From positions 1 through 40,828 of the forward strand of contig JAFGRW010000023.1 in the NCBI GenBank assembly GCA_016934935.1: a DNA stretch of 40,828 nt, read 5' to 3'. Below the pieces are notes generated by a model that saw nothing but the letters and a program-made list of their open reading frames with translations, searched no databases and was not told where the DNA came from. Positions within the stretch are counted from its first letter, which is position 1, and each line of letters starts with the position of its first letter. The translations under genes and the position numbers were made by a program. This stretch comes from Spirochaetota bacterium (lineage in GTDB: Bacteria > Spirochaetota > UBA4802 > JAFGJZ01). This document shows, one piece after another, positions 1 to 11,030 of this stretch.

Positions 1-541
1 CCTTCCTTTACTATCGTTATATTGCAATGAAGATTTACACCTTAAAAATATCATTTTTCTGGATCAAATTTCTGGGGTCAGTATAATTTTCAGGCCATAA
101 ATCTTGTTCAATATAATTAACTCCCAAACGGAATGGCAACAAAACATCGTGCTATAATAGCTACAGCGTCGACATCGTGTCGACGCCAGTGTACATAATA
201 TGGAAGTTCTGATTTTGTGGATTTTTTTTAAACGGTTTTAGACTTTGCGCAATTATTGATTGTCTGATAATCTTGCCCCGACAATGTAGAGACTACGGTA
301 AGCCGATTTTAATTACAATTAACAATTGATTTTTTGAAAAAAAGGGCGAAGAAAACTGGAATTAATAATTAATAATGAAAAATTAATAATTGGTGTTGCT
401 CTACAATTATCAGCTCCACGGTTTTAATGCGCAACTGTAGGATATCTTACCAAATGAAAAAAATGGCTCAAAAAAATAAATAATTTAACAAAACTACCTT
501 CAATCCAGTATACATATATAGAAATATTCTGGAGGCACAAA
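1..541. other. Non-coding stretch with degenerate repeats
   Basis: No convincing gene is seen here. The stretch holds a perfect hairpin at 166-186. It also holds a mosaic of short repeats: ACGGTTTTA..GCGCAA occurs at 232-252 and again at 418-434, and CTGATAAT with GTAGAG (264-271 and 286-291) is mirrored by CTCTACAATTATCAG at 399-413. AT-rich TTAATAATT runs fill 358-392. This looks like decayed repeat sequence rather than a regulatory region of known type. Confidence 0.5.
166..186. repeat. Perfect 9-bp inverted repeat (hairpin)
   Basis: The arms GCGTCGACA (166-174) and TGTCGACGC (178-186) are perfectly complementary around a 3-base TCG loop. They are GC-rich in an AT-rich surrounding. No T-tract follows on either strand, so a rho-independent terminator is unlikely. 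It could be a protein-binding site or part of a repeat element. Confidence 0.6.
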
Positions 542-1024
542 ATGGAAGTCACCGATTTTCGAACATCAATAGATGTTGAAGTAAGCAGACTGGAAAAAAT
601 TGAAGAGTATGCACAAAAACATAATATGGATGTTTCTGACGTAATGAATACTGTTCTGGATATGTATTCAAAAAGACTGGCTAAGAATCCAATATGTAAC
701 GACACTCTTAACAGGTACCATGATAGAGGTACAAACTATAAATCTGTGCATATCCGACTTTCAAGTATTTCCAAAAGAAAACTGAAGGACATTGCTAATC
801 TTTACTGTTATAGTTTGTCTTATTTTTTATATCTTGCAATGGAATTCTTTGATGAGCTTATGAATGGTGTTAAAGAATTTGTTCGTCCCTGTTTTCATGC
901 TTCCTTCGTCCATGAGTTTTTCGGTTTCCCATACTTCATAAACAGCTGGGGTATGAATTTTTACGAAGGACAAAATCAACCTTCTGGACAAGAATCCCGA
1001 AAAGTGATGCATTTGCTGTGTTGA
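542..1024 (+). CDS. Small protein with ribbon-helix-helix-like segments
   Basis: I do not recognise this 160-residue protein as a named family. Residues about 8-45 (TSIDVEVSRLEKIEEYAQ... to DMYSKRL) have the strand-helix-helix rhythm of CopG/Arc-type ribbon-helix-helix DNA-binding proteins. Residues about 68-108 (SVHIRLSSISKRKLKDIA then an aromatic-rich helix) look like a second, similar unit. Both are read by eye only. The start is well supported: GGAGG at 531-535 lies 6 bases before the ATG. The last 45 or so residues (from about VRPCFHA) have an odd, low-order composition and may be read-through into non-coding repeat after loss of the original stop. It stands alone, converging with the metK operon. 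Confidence 0.55.
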   Translation: MEVTDFRTSIDVEVSRLEKIEEYAQKHNMDVSDVMNTVLDMYSKRLAKNPICNDTLNRYHDRGTNYKSVHIRLSSISKRKLKDIANLYCYSLSYFLYLAMEFFDELMNGVKEFVRPCFHASFVHEFFGFPYFINSWGMNFYEGQNQPSGQESRKVMHLLC

Positions 1025-1105
1025 GAGGAATTTTTTCTGATTAATCGCCAAACGGACTAAAGAAACAAAAACAAATAAAACAGCAGCACCCGCAAAACTA
1101 GATAT

Positions 1106-1128
1106 AAAAAGCGCCCAAAAAAGGACGC
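1106..1128 (-). terminator. Rho-independent terminator of the metK operon
   Basis: Read on the minus strand, GCGTCC pairs with GGGCGC (one U-G wobble) around a six-T loop and is followed at once by TTTTT. It lies about 33 bases past the metK stop, the expected place for the end of this leftward operon. Confidence 0.7.
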
Positions 1129-1160
1129 CCGTTATATCACACTCTCTACTCAATTTTTTC

Positions 1161-2348
1161 TTAAATTTTAAAATATTTCTTAAGATCATCCGTTTTATCA
1201 CATTTTTCCCATGGGAATTGCTCCCTTCCAAAATGGCCATACGCAGCAGTTTCAAGGTAAGACCATCCCTTTGGCTCAAGAAGACCTAATGATTCAATAA
1301 GGCGGGACGGTCTGAAGTTAAAAACAGATTCTTCTTCAAGCATACGCTGGATAAGAATCTCGTCAACTTTAGCTGTACCGTATGTGCTTACATTGATACT
1401 CATAGGTTTTGCAACACCAATAGCATAAGCAACCTGAATCTCGCATTTATCGGCAAGACCCGCCGCTACAATGTTTTTTGCCGCGTAACGCGCATAATAT
1501 GCAGCAGATCTGTCAACTTTCGAAGGATCCTTACCTGAAAACGCTCCTCCTCCGTGCGATCCAACACCACCGTAGGTATCTACAATTATTTTTCTTCCGG
1601 TTAATCCGGCATCACCATGCGGGCCGCCAATCTCAAAACGCCCTGTGGGGTTAATAAAAAATTCTGTATTATCTGTAAGAAGTCCGGTTGGATCAAGCAC
1701 TGCTTTGACAACATCTATCATGTCTTTACGTATTGTTTCCAATGGCACATGATCTGTCTGATGCGAGATAACAACTGTTGTTATCTCAACCGGCTTGCCG
1801 TCCACATGCTTCACCGATACCTGTGATTTTGAATCCGGTCTAAGATATGAGATTGTTCCGTTTTTTCTAAGTTTCTGCAGTTCATCAAGCAGCATATGCG
1901 AATAAAGTATTGGCGCCGGCATAAGTTGCGGAGTAGCCCTGGTTGCATAACCAAACATCATCCCCTGATCACCAGCTCCCTGCTCTCCCGACAGGCTTCT
2001 GTCAGAGTCAACACCGGTAGCAATATCATCAGACTGATTGTGAATTCGACACTCATATTCAAAGGTACTATCACAAAATTCCAACTCTTTACGATTATAA
2101 CCAATGTTATTTACAACTGAACGGACCAGTTTTTCTTTATCAATTTCATCCCACTTGCTACAGGTAATCTCGCCCATATTAACAAGAAAATTTGTCGTTA
2201 CCGCAGTTTCACAGGCCACACGGCTATGCTTGTCTTTTTGAAGACAAGCATCAAGTATTGCATCCGACACCTGGTCACAAACCTTGTCCGGATGTCCTTC
2301 GCTTACAGATTCTGATGTAAAAACATGTACACTATTCAGTTTACTCAT
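1161..2348 (-). CDS. metK: S-adenosylmethionine synthetase
   Basis: This enzyme makes S-adenosylmethionine from methionine and ATP in the cytoplasm. The 395-residue length is normal for bacterial MetK. Family motifs are present in order: GHPDKVCDQVSDAILD near the N-terminus (ATP and metal site), GDQGMMFGYA in the middle, GGPHGDAGLTGRKIIVDTYGG (flexible/ATP loop), and GGGAFSGKDPSKVDRSAAY (phosphate-binding loop). An AGAGGGA ribosome site precedes the ATG. It sits 17 bases downstream of ahcY on the same strand, so the two are almost certainly cotranscribed from the promoter ahead of the ArsR-methyltransferase gene. A terminator follows at 1106-1128. Confidence 0.97.
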   Translation of the reverse strand: MSKLNSVHVFTSESVSEGHPDKVCDQVSDAILDACLQKDKHSRVACETAVTTNFLVNMGEITCSKWDEIDKEKLVRSVVNNIGYNRKELEFCDSTFEYECRIHNQSDDIATGVDSDRSLSGEQGAGDQGMMFGYATRATPQLMPAPILYSHMLLDELQKLRKNGTISYLRPDSKSQVSVKHVDGKPVEITTVVISHQTDHVPLETIRKDMIDVVKAVLDPTGLLTDNTEFFINPTGRFEIGGPHGDAGLTGRKIIVDTYGGVGSHGGGAFSGKDPSKVDRSAAYYARYAAKNIVAAGLADKCEIQVAYAIGVAKPMSINVSTYGTAKVDEILIQRMLEEESVFNFRPSRLIESLGLLEPKGWSYLETAAYGHFGREQFPWEKCDKTDDLKKYFKI

Positions 2349-2365
2349 AATAATTCCCTCTATTC

Positions 2366-4706
<2,341 letters not shown>

Positions 4707-4741
4707 AAAGTAAACCCTATTCTGACCAAAATCACTATATA

Positions 4742-4769
4742 ACTATATCAAGATATCTTTATATGTCAA
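4742..4769 (-). promoter_or_regulatory. Promoter of the arsR-ahcY-metK operon overlapped by a palindromic operator
   Basis: On the minus strand, TTGACA (4769-4764), a 16-base spacer and TATAGT (4747-4742) form a good sigma-70 promoter. The spacer is filled by a 20-bp near-perfect palindrome at 4745-4764 (ATATCAAGAT/ATCTTTATAT, one mismatched pair). A repressor bound there would block RNA polymerase, so this is a strong candidate site for the ArsR-type regulator whose start codon lies about 40 bases further on. Confidence 0.7.
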
Positions 4770-4780
4770 GTAATTAGCAA

Positions 4781-4974
4781 AAAATTTGTGCTGTCTTTAA
4801 AGCATAAATTTTTTGCGGTTTTCGAGCGACAGCGAGAAAAAATTACCTTCGGTGGAGCCGCAAATTTGTGCTGTCTTTAAAGCACAAATTTTTTGCGGTT
4901 TTCGAGCGACAGTGAGAAAAAATTACCTTCGGTGGAGCCGCAAATTTGTGCTGTCTTTAAAGCACAAATTTTTC
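4781..4974. repeat. 80-bp tandem repeat, 2.4 copies
   Basis: Copies run 4781-4860 and 4861-4940, with a partial copy at 4941-4974. The two full units are the same length and differ at only a few bases. Each begins with a hairpin, AAATTTGTGCT and AGCACAAATTT around an 8-base loop (copy 1 has one mismatch). TTTGCGG and CCGCAAA bracket the rest of the unit. The array fills the divergent gap between the ArsR-type regulator and mutS2. No open frame runs through it. The spread of exact 80-base spacing points to recent duplication. Confidence 0.9.
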
Positions 4975-5102
4975 TTATAATCATTATTTTGTTCTAAACT
5001 GAACTTAAAGAAAAATCGGTAAAAAACAGTTGCACACATAAAGCCGGCAATAATTATTATTTTTTCAACCGGGGAACTCCCGAAAACAAGGATAAATGCA
5101 AC

Positions 5103-7505
5103 ATGAAAACAATAACCGAACACGAGCTGAATCTACTCGACTGGAAAGAGGTTACTGCCATATATCAGAAAAGATGTATGACTTCTTCGGGACGGGATCT
5201 CTATAATAATCTTGAAGAACTCGAAATTTCAGAGGCAAAACTATGCACTGCCCGAATTGATGAGATACGCGATTCAATTATCAATGGCCTTGGTATGCCC
5301 TTGACTCCTATTTTTAATATTATCAAGCTCGTTATGCTCGCATATAAAGGTTCCGTTCTTTGTCTGGAAGAAATTTATCAGATATCACGTACAGTTAAAA
5401 CAATAAACGAATTTTGCTGTTTTTTAGACGATAACAAAAAGGACTTTACGAGCCTGATGCCGTTACGCGACACTTTAACAGCTTTACCGATAATCGAGAA
5501 AGAGTTGACCAGCGCCATTACTGATGATGTTCTGTTGAATGAAACAAAATATCCACAAATAGGCAAATTACATAGAGAAATCGACAGCATTAAAAACGAG
5601 ATAAAATCCCGCCTGCAGCAATTGGTCAACTCTCCGGAATTTTCCGATTATGTCCAGGAACGAATAGTTACAACAGCTGGCAACAAATACGTAATTCTTT
5701 TAAAATCCTCTTCCAGAGGCAAAATACCGGGTACAATAATTGACACATCCTCAAGTGGAGCAACCTTCTATTTTGAACCCAAAGCCGCTTCGGAATTAAA
5801 CAATCGCCTATTAAGTCGTGAAAACGATCTTAACAGAGAACTTTTTACAATCATGAAAAGTCTTTCAGAGACAGCTGGCTCGTGCGCGGATGTTATAGGC
5901 GAAAATCTTAAAATCATTGCCTATATGGATTTTCTCCATGCAGCAGCAAAAACCGCTATTGATCATGATTTTAATTCGGTTTCGTATACAAACAAACCTG
6001 AATTAAGTCTGATAAACGCTGCACATCCTCTTCTTTACACTGAATCTCCCGTCAATACAGTCCGGAATACAATTTCTCTGGGTAGAGACCATAAAGGGAT
6101 AATTATAACCGGAGCAAATACCGGGGGCAAAACAATACTACTAAAAACAACCGCTATTTTAACTCTTTTGGCACGATGCGGTTTACCCATTCCGGCATCA
6201 GCCGATTCAATTATTGGGAAATATAAAACAATATGTGTAGATATAGGGGATGATCAAAACCTGCAAAAATCTCTTTCGACATTTTCCGGGCAAATTGTGT
6301 CATTAAATAACATGATAAAAAAATGCGACTCCTCGTCACTTTTAATAATAGACGAAATCATTTCAGGTACAAATCCAAGACATGCAGCCTCTCTTGCAAT
6401 GGCGGTACTGGAATTCTTCGAATTAAGGGGTGTACCTGTTATAATATCAACCCATTACCCGGAACTGAAGGAATTTGCATCAAAAAGCAATTACTACACA
6501 AACGCCTCTGTCAGTTTTGATGTCGACTCCCTTTCTCCTACCTACAGACTTAATATTGGAACACCGGGAACATCTTATGCGTTTGAAATAGCCCGGATTT
6601 ATCAACTTGAAGAATCCATAATAGATCGCGCAACCCGATATCTATCCGAGAATGAAATAATCTCTGATCAGACCATCGAAAAAGTTAACAGATTAGAGCA
6701 TGAGCTTACCGAAAAAAAACAACAGGCTGAAAAATTAGAAAAATCCCTTAACAGGCAGAGGGAGAACTATTACGAGCTTAATGAAAAACTTCGACAAAAA
6801 ATCGAAAGTATCAAAGAAGAGGCCTCCATTGATTATCTTAAACAGCTGGAAACCTGGAAATCCGAACTTGCTGCACGGATTTCTTCTATTCAACAGCTCT
6901 CCATGAAAGAATCACAACAGCTAATTGAAACAATCAGCGATCAGTCCAAAACCATAATAAAGAACAGCCATAAGTTCAAGGAAAAACGGGCAACACAGGA
7001 TTATCACGATTTCGATCCTGAATCTGCTAAGATCGGGAGCCAAGTTTTCATCATTCCCCTTGAAAAAAAGGCGAAACTCCTGGAAATCAATGAGCAGAAA
7101 AGGGAAGCAGTTGTTGCCCTTGGTGCTTCCATTAAATCACGTTTTTCTTTTGATAAAATCAAATTATGTGATACAAATACCATATTTGAACCTTCTAAAC
7201 CTTTGAGTATACAGAAAAATACTCAACCGGTAAAACCGGACGAGACAATACTGACTATTCAGAACGAGCATAACTCGGTTGATTTACGCGGCATGAGGGC
7301 TTCAGATGCGATTATGCTGACAGAGCAGAGACTGGACTCGATGTTAAAATCAGGCATACCCGCAGCCGTAATAATTCACGGCCATGGTACAGGAGCCCTT
7401 AAAAATGCGATACGTGATTATCTTTCATCCTGCAGTTTTGTAACTTTATACCGCCCAGGCGGTTCAAACGAGGGCGGAGACGGAGTAACTATAGCGTATT
7501 TATAG
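5103..7505 (+). CDS. mutS2: MutS2 family ATPase/endonuclease
   Basis: MutS2 acts outside classical mismatch repair. In other bacteria it has been linked to suppression of homologous recombination and to rescue of collided ribosomes. The 800-residue protein has the usual order: an N-terminal core/lever region, an ABC-type ATPase with Walker A GANTGGKT at 337-344 and Walker B LLIIDEI, a charged coiled coil (about 530-620), a KOW-like stretch, and a C-terminal Smr nuclease domain. The Smr domain has VDLRG near 726 and HGHGTG near 759. No mismatch-recognition domain I is present, as expected for MutS2. AAGGA at 5088-5092 is 10 bases before the ATG. The gene appears monocistronic or leads the next gene. 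Confidence 0.95.
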   Translation: MKTITEHELNLLDWKEVTAIYQKRCMTSSGRDLYNNLEELEISEAKLCTARIDEIRDSIINGLGMPLTPIFNIIKLVMLAYKGSVLCLEEIYQISRTVKTINEFCCFLDDNKKDFTSLMPLRDTLTALPIIEKELTSAITDDVLLNETKYPQIGKLHREIDSIKNEIKSRLQQLVNSPEFSDYVQERIVTTAGNKYVILLKSSSRGKIPGTIIDTSSSGATFYFEPKAASELNNRLLSRENDLNRELFTIMKSLSETAGSCADVIGENLKIIAYMDFLHAAAKTAIDHDFNSVSYTNKPELSLINAAHPLLYTESPVNTVRNTISLGRDHKGIIITGANTGGKTILLKTTAILTLLARCGLPIPASADSIIGKYKTICVDIGDDQNLQKSLSTFSGQIVSLNNMIKKCDSSSLLIIDEIISGTNPRHAASLAMAVLEFFELRGVPVIISTHYPELKEFASKSNYYTNASVSFDVDSLSPTYRLNIGTPGTSYAFEIARIYQLEESIIDRATRYLSENEIISDQTIEKVNRLEHELTEKKQQAEKLEKSLNRQRENYYELNEKLRQKIESIKEEASIDYLKQLETWKSELAARISSIQQLSMKESQQLIETISDQSKTIIKNSHKFKEKRATQDYHDFDPESAKIGSQVFIIPLEKKAKLLEINEQKREAVVALGASIKSRFSFDKIKLCDTNTIFEPSKPLSIQKNTQPVKPDETILTIQNEHNSVDLRGMRASDAIMLTEQRLDSMLKSGIPAAVIIHGHGTGALKNAIRDYLSSCSFVTLYRPGGSNEGGDGVTIAYL

Positions 7506-7586
7506 TTTTGTAGGAAAATTTAGAATAAAAGACTTCCATAGGGTTTAGTGATTGACATTTATTATGTCTCGATCAAGGATAAGTAT

Positions 7587-8174
7587 ATGAAAAAAATTCA
7601 GGGAATAATAATTATTTTGGCCTGTCTTCTTGTTTTTATACCAGGTCAATCTTTCGCTCTTATTAACATGGAAGTTTTTACCGGGTCTTCTTTTGAGGGT
7701 CGTGTTGCTGGTCTTGAGGCGGAAGATGATGTTTCCGGTATGAATTACGGTTTTCGATTTAACGCTTTATATCGCATACCTGTTTTCGATTTCGGATTGG
7801 GCGGATTCATGCAAGGATCTCCTCTAACATATGAGATGAAAGGTGAAACCTACAAGTTAAACAAGTTGACACTTGGAATAGACTCTTTCGCAAGATTTAA
7901 ACCTGAAATTGCTCCTGTATATCCTTACATACGAGCGGGTTTGGCTATTTACGACAAATCCGAGACAACCATGGTGAATTCCGATGATATTTCCATAACA
8001 GAATTTAATTTCAGAGCATCATACTATGGGCTTGGAGTATCTTACCCCCTTGTCCCCATGCCGGTGATTGATGTTCATCTTTTTATGGAATACCTTTACG
8101 ATATTTCAAAAGTCGCAAAAGATAACGAATTAAGATGCCACAAACTAAACATCGGACTCTTTATGTCCATTTAA
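7587..8174 (+). CDS. Outer-membrane beta-barrel-like protein
   Basis: The product is a 195-residue exported protein with no enzyme motif. I chose the ATG at 7587 because AAGGA lies 7 bases before it and it begins a clean signal peptide: MKKIQG, then a hydrophobic run, ending near SFA. An upstream in-frame ATG at 7548 would put 13 polar residues in front. The mature part alternates short glycine- and aromatic-rich strands (MNYGFRFNALYRI, FDFGLGGFM, YPYIRAGLAIYD, SYYGLGVSYPL) and ends in an amphipathic strand. This is typical of small eight-stranded outer-membrane barrels. It meets plsB tail to tail, 9 bases apart. Confidence 0.7.
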   Translation: MKKIQGIIIILACLLVFIPGQSFALINMEVFTGSSFEGRVAGLEAEDDVSGMNYGFRFNALYRIPVFDFGLGGFMQGSPLTYEMKGETYKLNKLTLGIDSFARFKPEIAPVYPYIRAGLAIYDKSETTMVNSDDISITEFNFRASYYGLGVSYPLVPMPVIDVHLFMEYLYDISKVAKDNELRCHKLNIGLFMSI

Positions 8175-8183
8175 TCTGTGAAT

Positions 8184-10727
8184 TTACATTACCATCAGTG
8201 CGGCTACTTCCTTTCTAAGCAGCTCTGCTTTATCCTTATCAATGATTTCGATACCACTCTTTCTTTTTGATATCTCTTTCTCTTCAATTATTTTCTTTTC
8301 TGTTAAAAGTCTTAACAGGTTACGGAAAACCGGCACCGATACCGATTCAACAAGAGATATTTTTCCGGTAAGATATAACGCCTTTCCATGCTCCGCAAGC
8401 ATTGCTGTAAAAGCTCTGGATTCGACAGTTTTATTTTTTATTTTTAAAATAGAATGTGCGGCGCAGAAACAGGATTCAAGAATATCTTCGATACCGGTTG
8501 CCAAAATCATGAGATCGGAGCGAAGAGTATCATTGCTGGTAATTTCAAGATTATTACCATTCATGGAAATAAAACCTCTTTTCCCAAAAAACTCTGCAAG
8601 AAGTTTATCAATAACAGTCGAATCGTCTACCTCTTGAGGCAGTACATATTCATATTTTAGAAGATCCATTATCTCGGTGTAAGATTCTATCAAAACATCC
8701 CGGTTAAGCACCCTCTCGCTTGAACGATAAAGAATATTGGCTATTGTAAAAAGTGGTAAAAGATGATGTGCTATACTGTTTTTATAAAAAGCAATTAGGC
8801 GGCGATTATCATCAGACAATGTATACAGATGATCACCCGTATCTGAATCATCCATTTTGGTTATTATCTGATCCTTCGAATATGATTCCATCACCTGTTC
8901 AATAATGGCGGTTATACTCTTTTCAGAAAACACATTTGAACAACCAAGATTAAGTATTCTTATTACATCGTAGACATAATCAGCACTTCGAGTAAGATCC
9001 TCATGAGATACTGCTTTCTTACGATAGAGCAGCATAGCCAATGTAACAAAAGCTACCGGTGAAATTGTAACAGCTTTTGCAATTTCGGTAACAATACGAT
9101 TACCTATTTTCGGTACAAGCTCTGAAACGGTATGTCCTTCACGTACCGAACTTAAAGTAAATGTTTCACCTGCATTTACATACACATAACCGAAATCTTT
9201 CTTAAGTAATTTCCAACCCGACAAAATAGATCCGATACTCTCTCTTTTTTTATCTTTACCGTTTATCTCTCTAAAATATGCCCCCTCTTCAAGAACCCGG
9301 TCATAATTAATGGAAATAGGCACAAATGTTATATCCCCGGCATACCCTTCGTCTGCGGCTTCTATTAGATAACTCAGTAATCCAGGTCTTGGATAAAGAA
9401 GCCTACCTGTTCGTGTTCGACCACCTTCTATAAAAAACTCCAACTGATAACGATCAAGAAGAAGAGTCTTTAAATACTGCTTGAATATCTCTGGATAAAG
9501 TTTAAGATTTTTAAATGTACGCCTGATGAAAAACGCCCCTGAATGACGGAAAACTGAACCGATAGGGAAAAAAGAAAGATTAACACCAGCAGCTATATGA
9601 GGCGGAATAACCCGATTCTGGAAAAAAGCATATGAGAGTATAAGATAATCCATGTGACTGCGATGACAGGGAACAAGTACAACAGGCCCCGATTTTGCCG
9701 CCTCCTTTATCACGGGGATAAAATCATCATCTATTATAAAACCTGAGAATATTTTCCTGAATATCCAGTTAAGAGCAATACCGAAAAATCTTATATATGT
9801 AATCGAAAAATCTGCCGCAATTTCTCTATAATATTTATATGCCTTTTTTCGAAGTTTTTTACGGGACCTGTTATCCTCTTTTGAAATTCGGTCAATAGCT
9901 TCCCGGATATTTCGGTGATTAAGAACACGCTCCATCATTTCGTTTTTTGGCGCAAGAACAGGCCCTAAAACAACACGGTCTTCTTTCTGCTGCTCTTCAA
10001 TCAGGCTATCTCTTATGATATGTGCTATCTCTTCTGAAGTTTTTTCACTATGCTGTTCTATCAATTCTTTCAAGTTCAAAGGAGCCATCATGTGAACATA
10101 CGAAGGGGTCGCAGTCGATAACAGAGCGGATAAGAAGCCCTTGTCTGATGACGCCCTGAATGTTTTATCCTTTATTGCCGGTGTTTTTTCAGGTTTTCGG
10201 GTCCAAAATATTGTTTGAGGCATCAGATAATAGGGCTCATCACTCTTTTTTTGCATTTCTATAAGATAATAGAGTGTATCATACTTCTGCTCAACATAAC
10301 GTTTTAAAAAGAAGGTATCCGCAAGCATGGAGAAAAGTATTGGTCGCATCTCGGCAAATTCATTATTAACAAAATCCGGACTGAAAAGCAGATTCGGTTT
10401 ATTTTTAAATAAGCTCGCTATTTTGGAAAAAAACTTTTTTATCAGGTATAAAGGAGTCTGAAGTAAAAACGGATTACACTCTAACGCAAGCCGGGGGCGA
10501 GCTATATCATTGCGCTCGAGCAGCCGATAAAGCATCAGCAACGCAATATTGGAACTCTGGAACGATACATAAACCAGCTTGCCCTTTTCATTGTAATCCC
10601 GGATGATTCTAATGGACTGATCATCAAGCTCGGCCTTTCTGCAGACAAAAGAAGCGAACAGAGCTCTTAAACCCGTTAGTTTATCGACAAGCACTCCGGG
10701 AAGCAACTTTTCTTTTTGATCACTCAT
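8184..10727 (-). CDS. plsB: Glycerol-3-phosphate acyltransferase
   Basis: PlsB transfers an acyl group to position 1 of glycerol-3-phosphate, the first step of phospholipid synthesis, at the inner membrane. The 847-residue protein is close to the large enterobacterial PlsB form. The HX4D acyltransferase motif is PCHRSHMDYLILSYA near residue 352. The glycerol-phosphate-binding block EGGRTRTGRLL lies near 433 and FVPISINYDRV a little further on. A long N-terminal region (1-300) and a C-terminal helical region flank the catalytic domain, as in the family. The gene is divergent from mfd. No neighbour in the same pathway is present. Confidence 0.95.
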   Translation of the reverse strand: MSDQKEKLLPGVLVDKLTGLRALFASFVCRKAELDDQSIRIIRDYNEKGKLVYVSFQSSNIALLMLYRLLERNDIARPRLALECNPFLLQTPLYLIKKFFSKIASLFKNKPNLLFSPDFVNNEFAEMRPILFSMLADTFFLKRYVEQKYDTLYYLIEMQKKSDEPYYLMPQTIFWTRKPEKTPAIKDKTFRASSDKGFLSALLSTATPSYVHMMAPLNLKELIEQHSEKTSEEIAHIIRDSLIEEQQKEDRVVLGPVLAPKNEMMERVLNHRNIREAIDRISKEDNRSRKKLRKKAYKYYREIAADFSITYIRFFGIALNWIFRKIFSGFIIDDDFIPVIKEAAKSGPVVLVPCHRSHMDYLILSYAFFQNRVIPPHIAAGVNLSFFPIGSVFRHSGAFFIRRTFKNLKLYPEIFKQYLKTLLLDRYQLEFFIEGGRTRTGRLLYPRPGLLSYLIEAADEGYAGDITFVPISINYDRVLEEGAYFREINGKDKKRESIGSILSGWKLLKKDFGYVYVNAGETFTLSSVREGHTVSELVPKIGNRIVTEIAKAVTISPVAFVTLAMLLYRKKAVSHEDLTRSADYVYDVIRILNLGCSNVFSEKSITAIIEQVMESYSKDQIITKMDDSDTGDHLYTLSDDNRRLIAFYKNSIAHHLLPLFTIANILYRSSERVLNRDVLIESYTEIMDLLKYEYVLPQEVDDSTVIDKLLAEFFGKRGFISMNGNNLEITSNDTLRSDLMILATGIEDILESCFCAAHSILKIKNKTVESRAFTAMLAEHGKALYLTGKISLVESVSVPVFRNLLRLLTEKKIIEEKEISKRKSGIEIIDKDKAELLRKEVAALMVM

Positions 10728-10758
10728 ACAAACCTCTCCGATTCCACGTCATCACAGG

Positions 10759-10787
10759 ATTCTTCTGCGAACCAGCTCAATTGTCAA
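10759..10787 (-). promoter_or_regulatory. Possible plsB promoter
   Basis: On the minus strand TTGACA (10787-10782) is followed after 17 bases by AAGAAT (10764-10759), four of six consensus matches. It lies about 30 bases before the plsB start codon. The -35 is perfect and the -10 is weak. Confidence 0.35.
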
Positions 10788-10895
10788 CTATTTGTCAGCA
10801 AAAAATCAGTAACCAATGACCCTGTTTTATGCTTGATAAACTACTTTATATCAAAAAATTATTTACACACAGGTAAACTCTCCATCCTTTGACAA

Positions 10896-10976
10896 TAGGG
10901 AACTTCGAAAAATTGCCATTTTTCGAAAGGCGACCTCGTTTAAGTGCCTATTTTAAAAGAATTTTTCGCAAGTTCC
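10896..10976. repeat. Inverted repeat carrying a dispersed 19-base sequence
   Basis: TAGGGAACTTCGAAAAATT (10896-10914) occurs again exactly at 14565-14583. Here it forms a 10-bp hairpin, TTCGAAAAAT (10904-10913) with ATTTTTCGAA (10918-10927). Its outer part GGAACTT..GAAAAATT (10899-10914) is mirrored by AATTTTTCGCAAGTTCC at 10960-10976 with a one-base bulge. It sits in the 303-base divergent gap between plsB and mfd and resembles a small dispersed extragenic repeat. Confidence 0.7.
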
Positions 10977-11030
10977 TTGTTGAAATATTAATTAATAGAG
11001 GTAGCCAATACTACAGCCAAGGTGACATAT

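Noticed and set aside
61..95. CTGGGGTCAGTATAA as a REP/transposase-associated repeat
   Set aside because: It resembles such repeats loosely, but there is only one copy in the window and no transposase nearby.
827..1153. Leftward ORF with a membrane-like stretch (GVLFWALFISSFAG..) after metK
   Set aside because: It spans the metK terminator, has no good start or ribosome site, and lies antisense to the RHH-like gene. The hydrophobic run is what the terminator and T-rich DNA encode by chance.
7552..7557. TTGACA as promoter of the barrel-like gene
   Set aside because: At 17 bases the -10 would fall on the ribosome site, and no transcript could include it.
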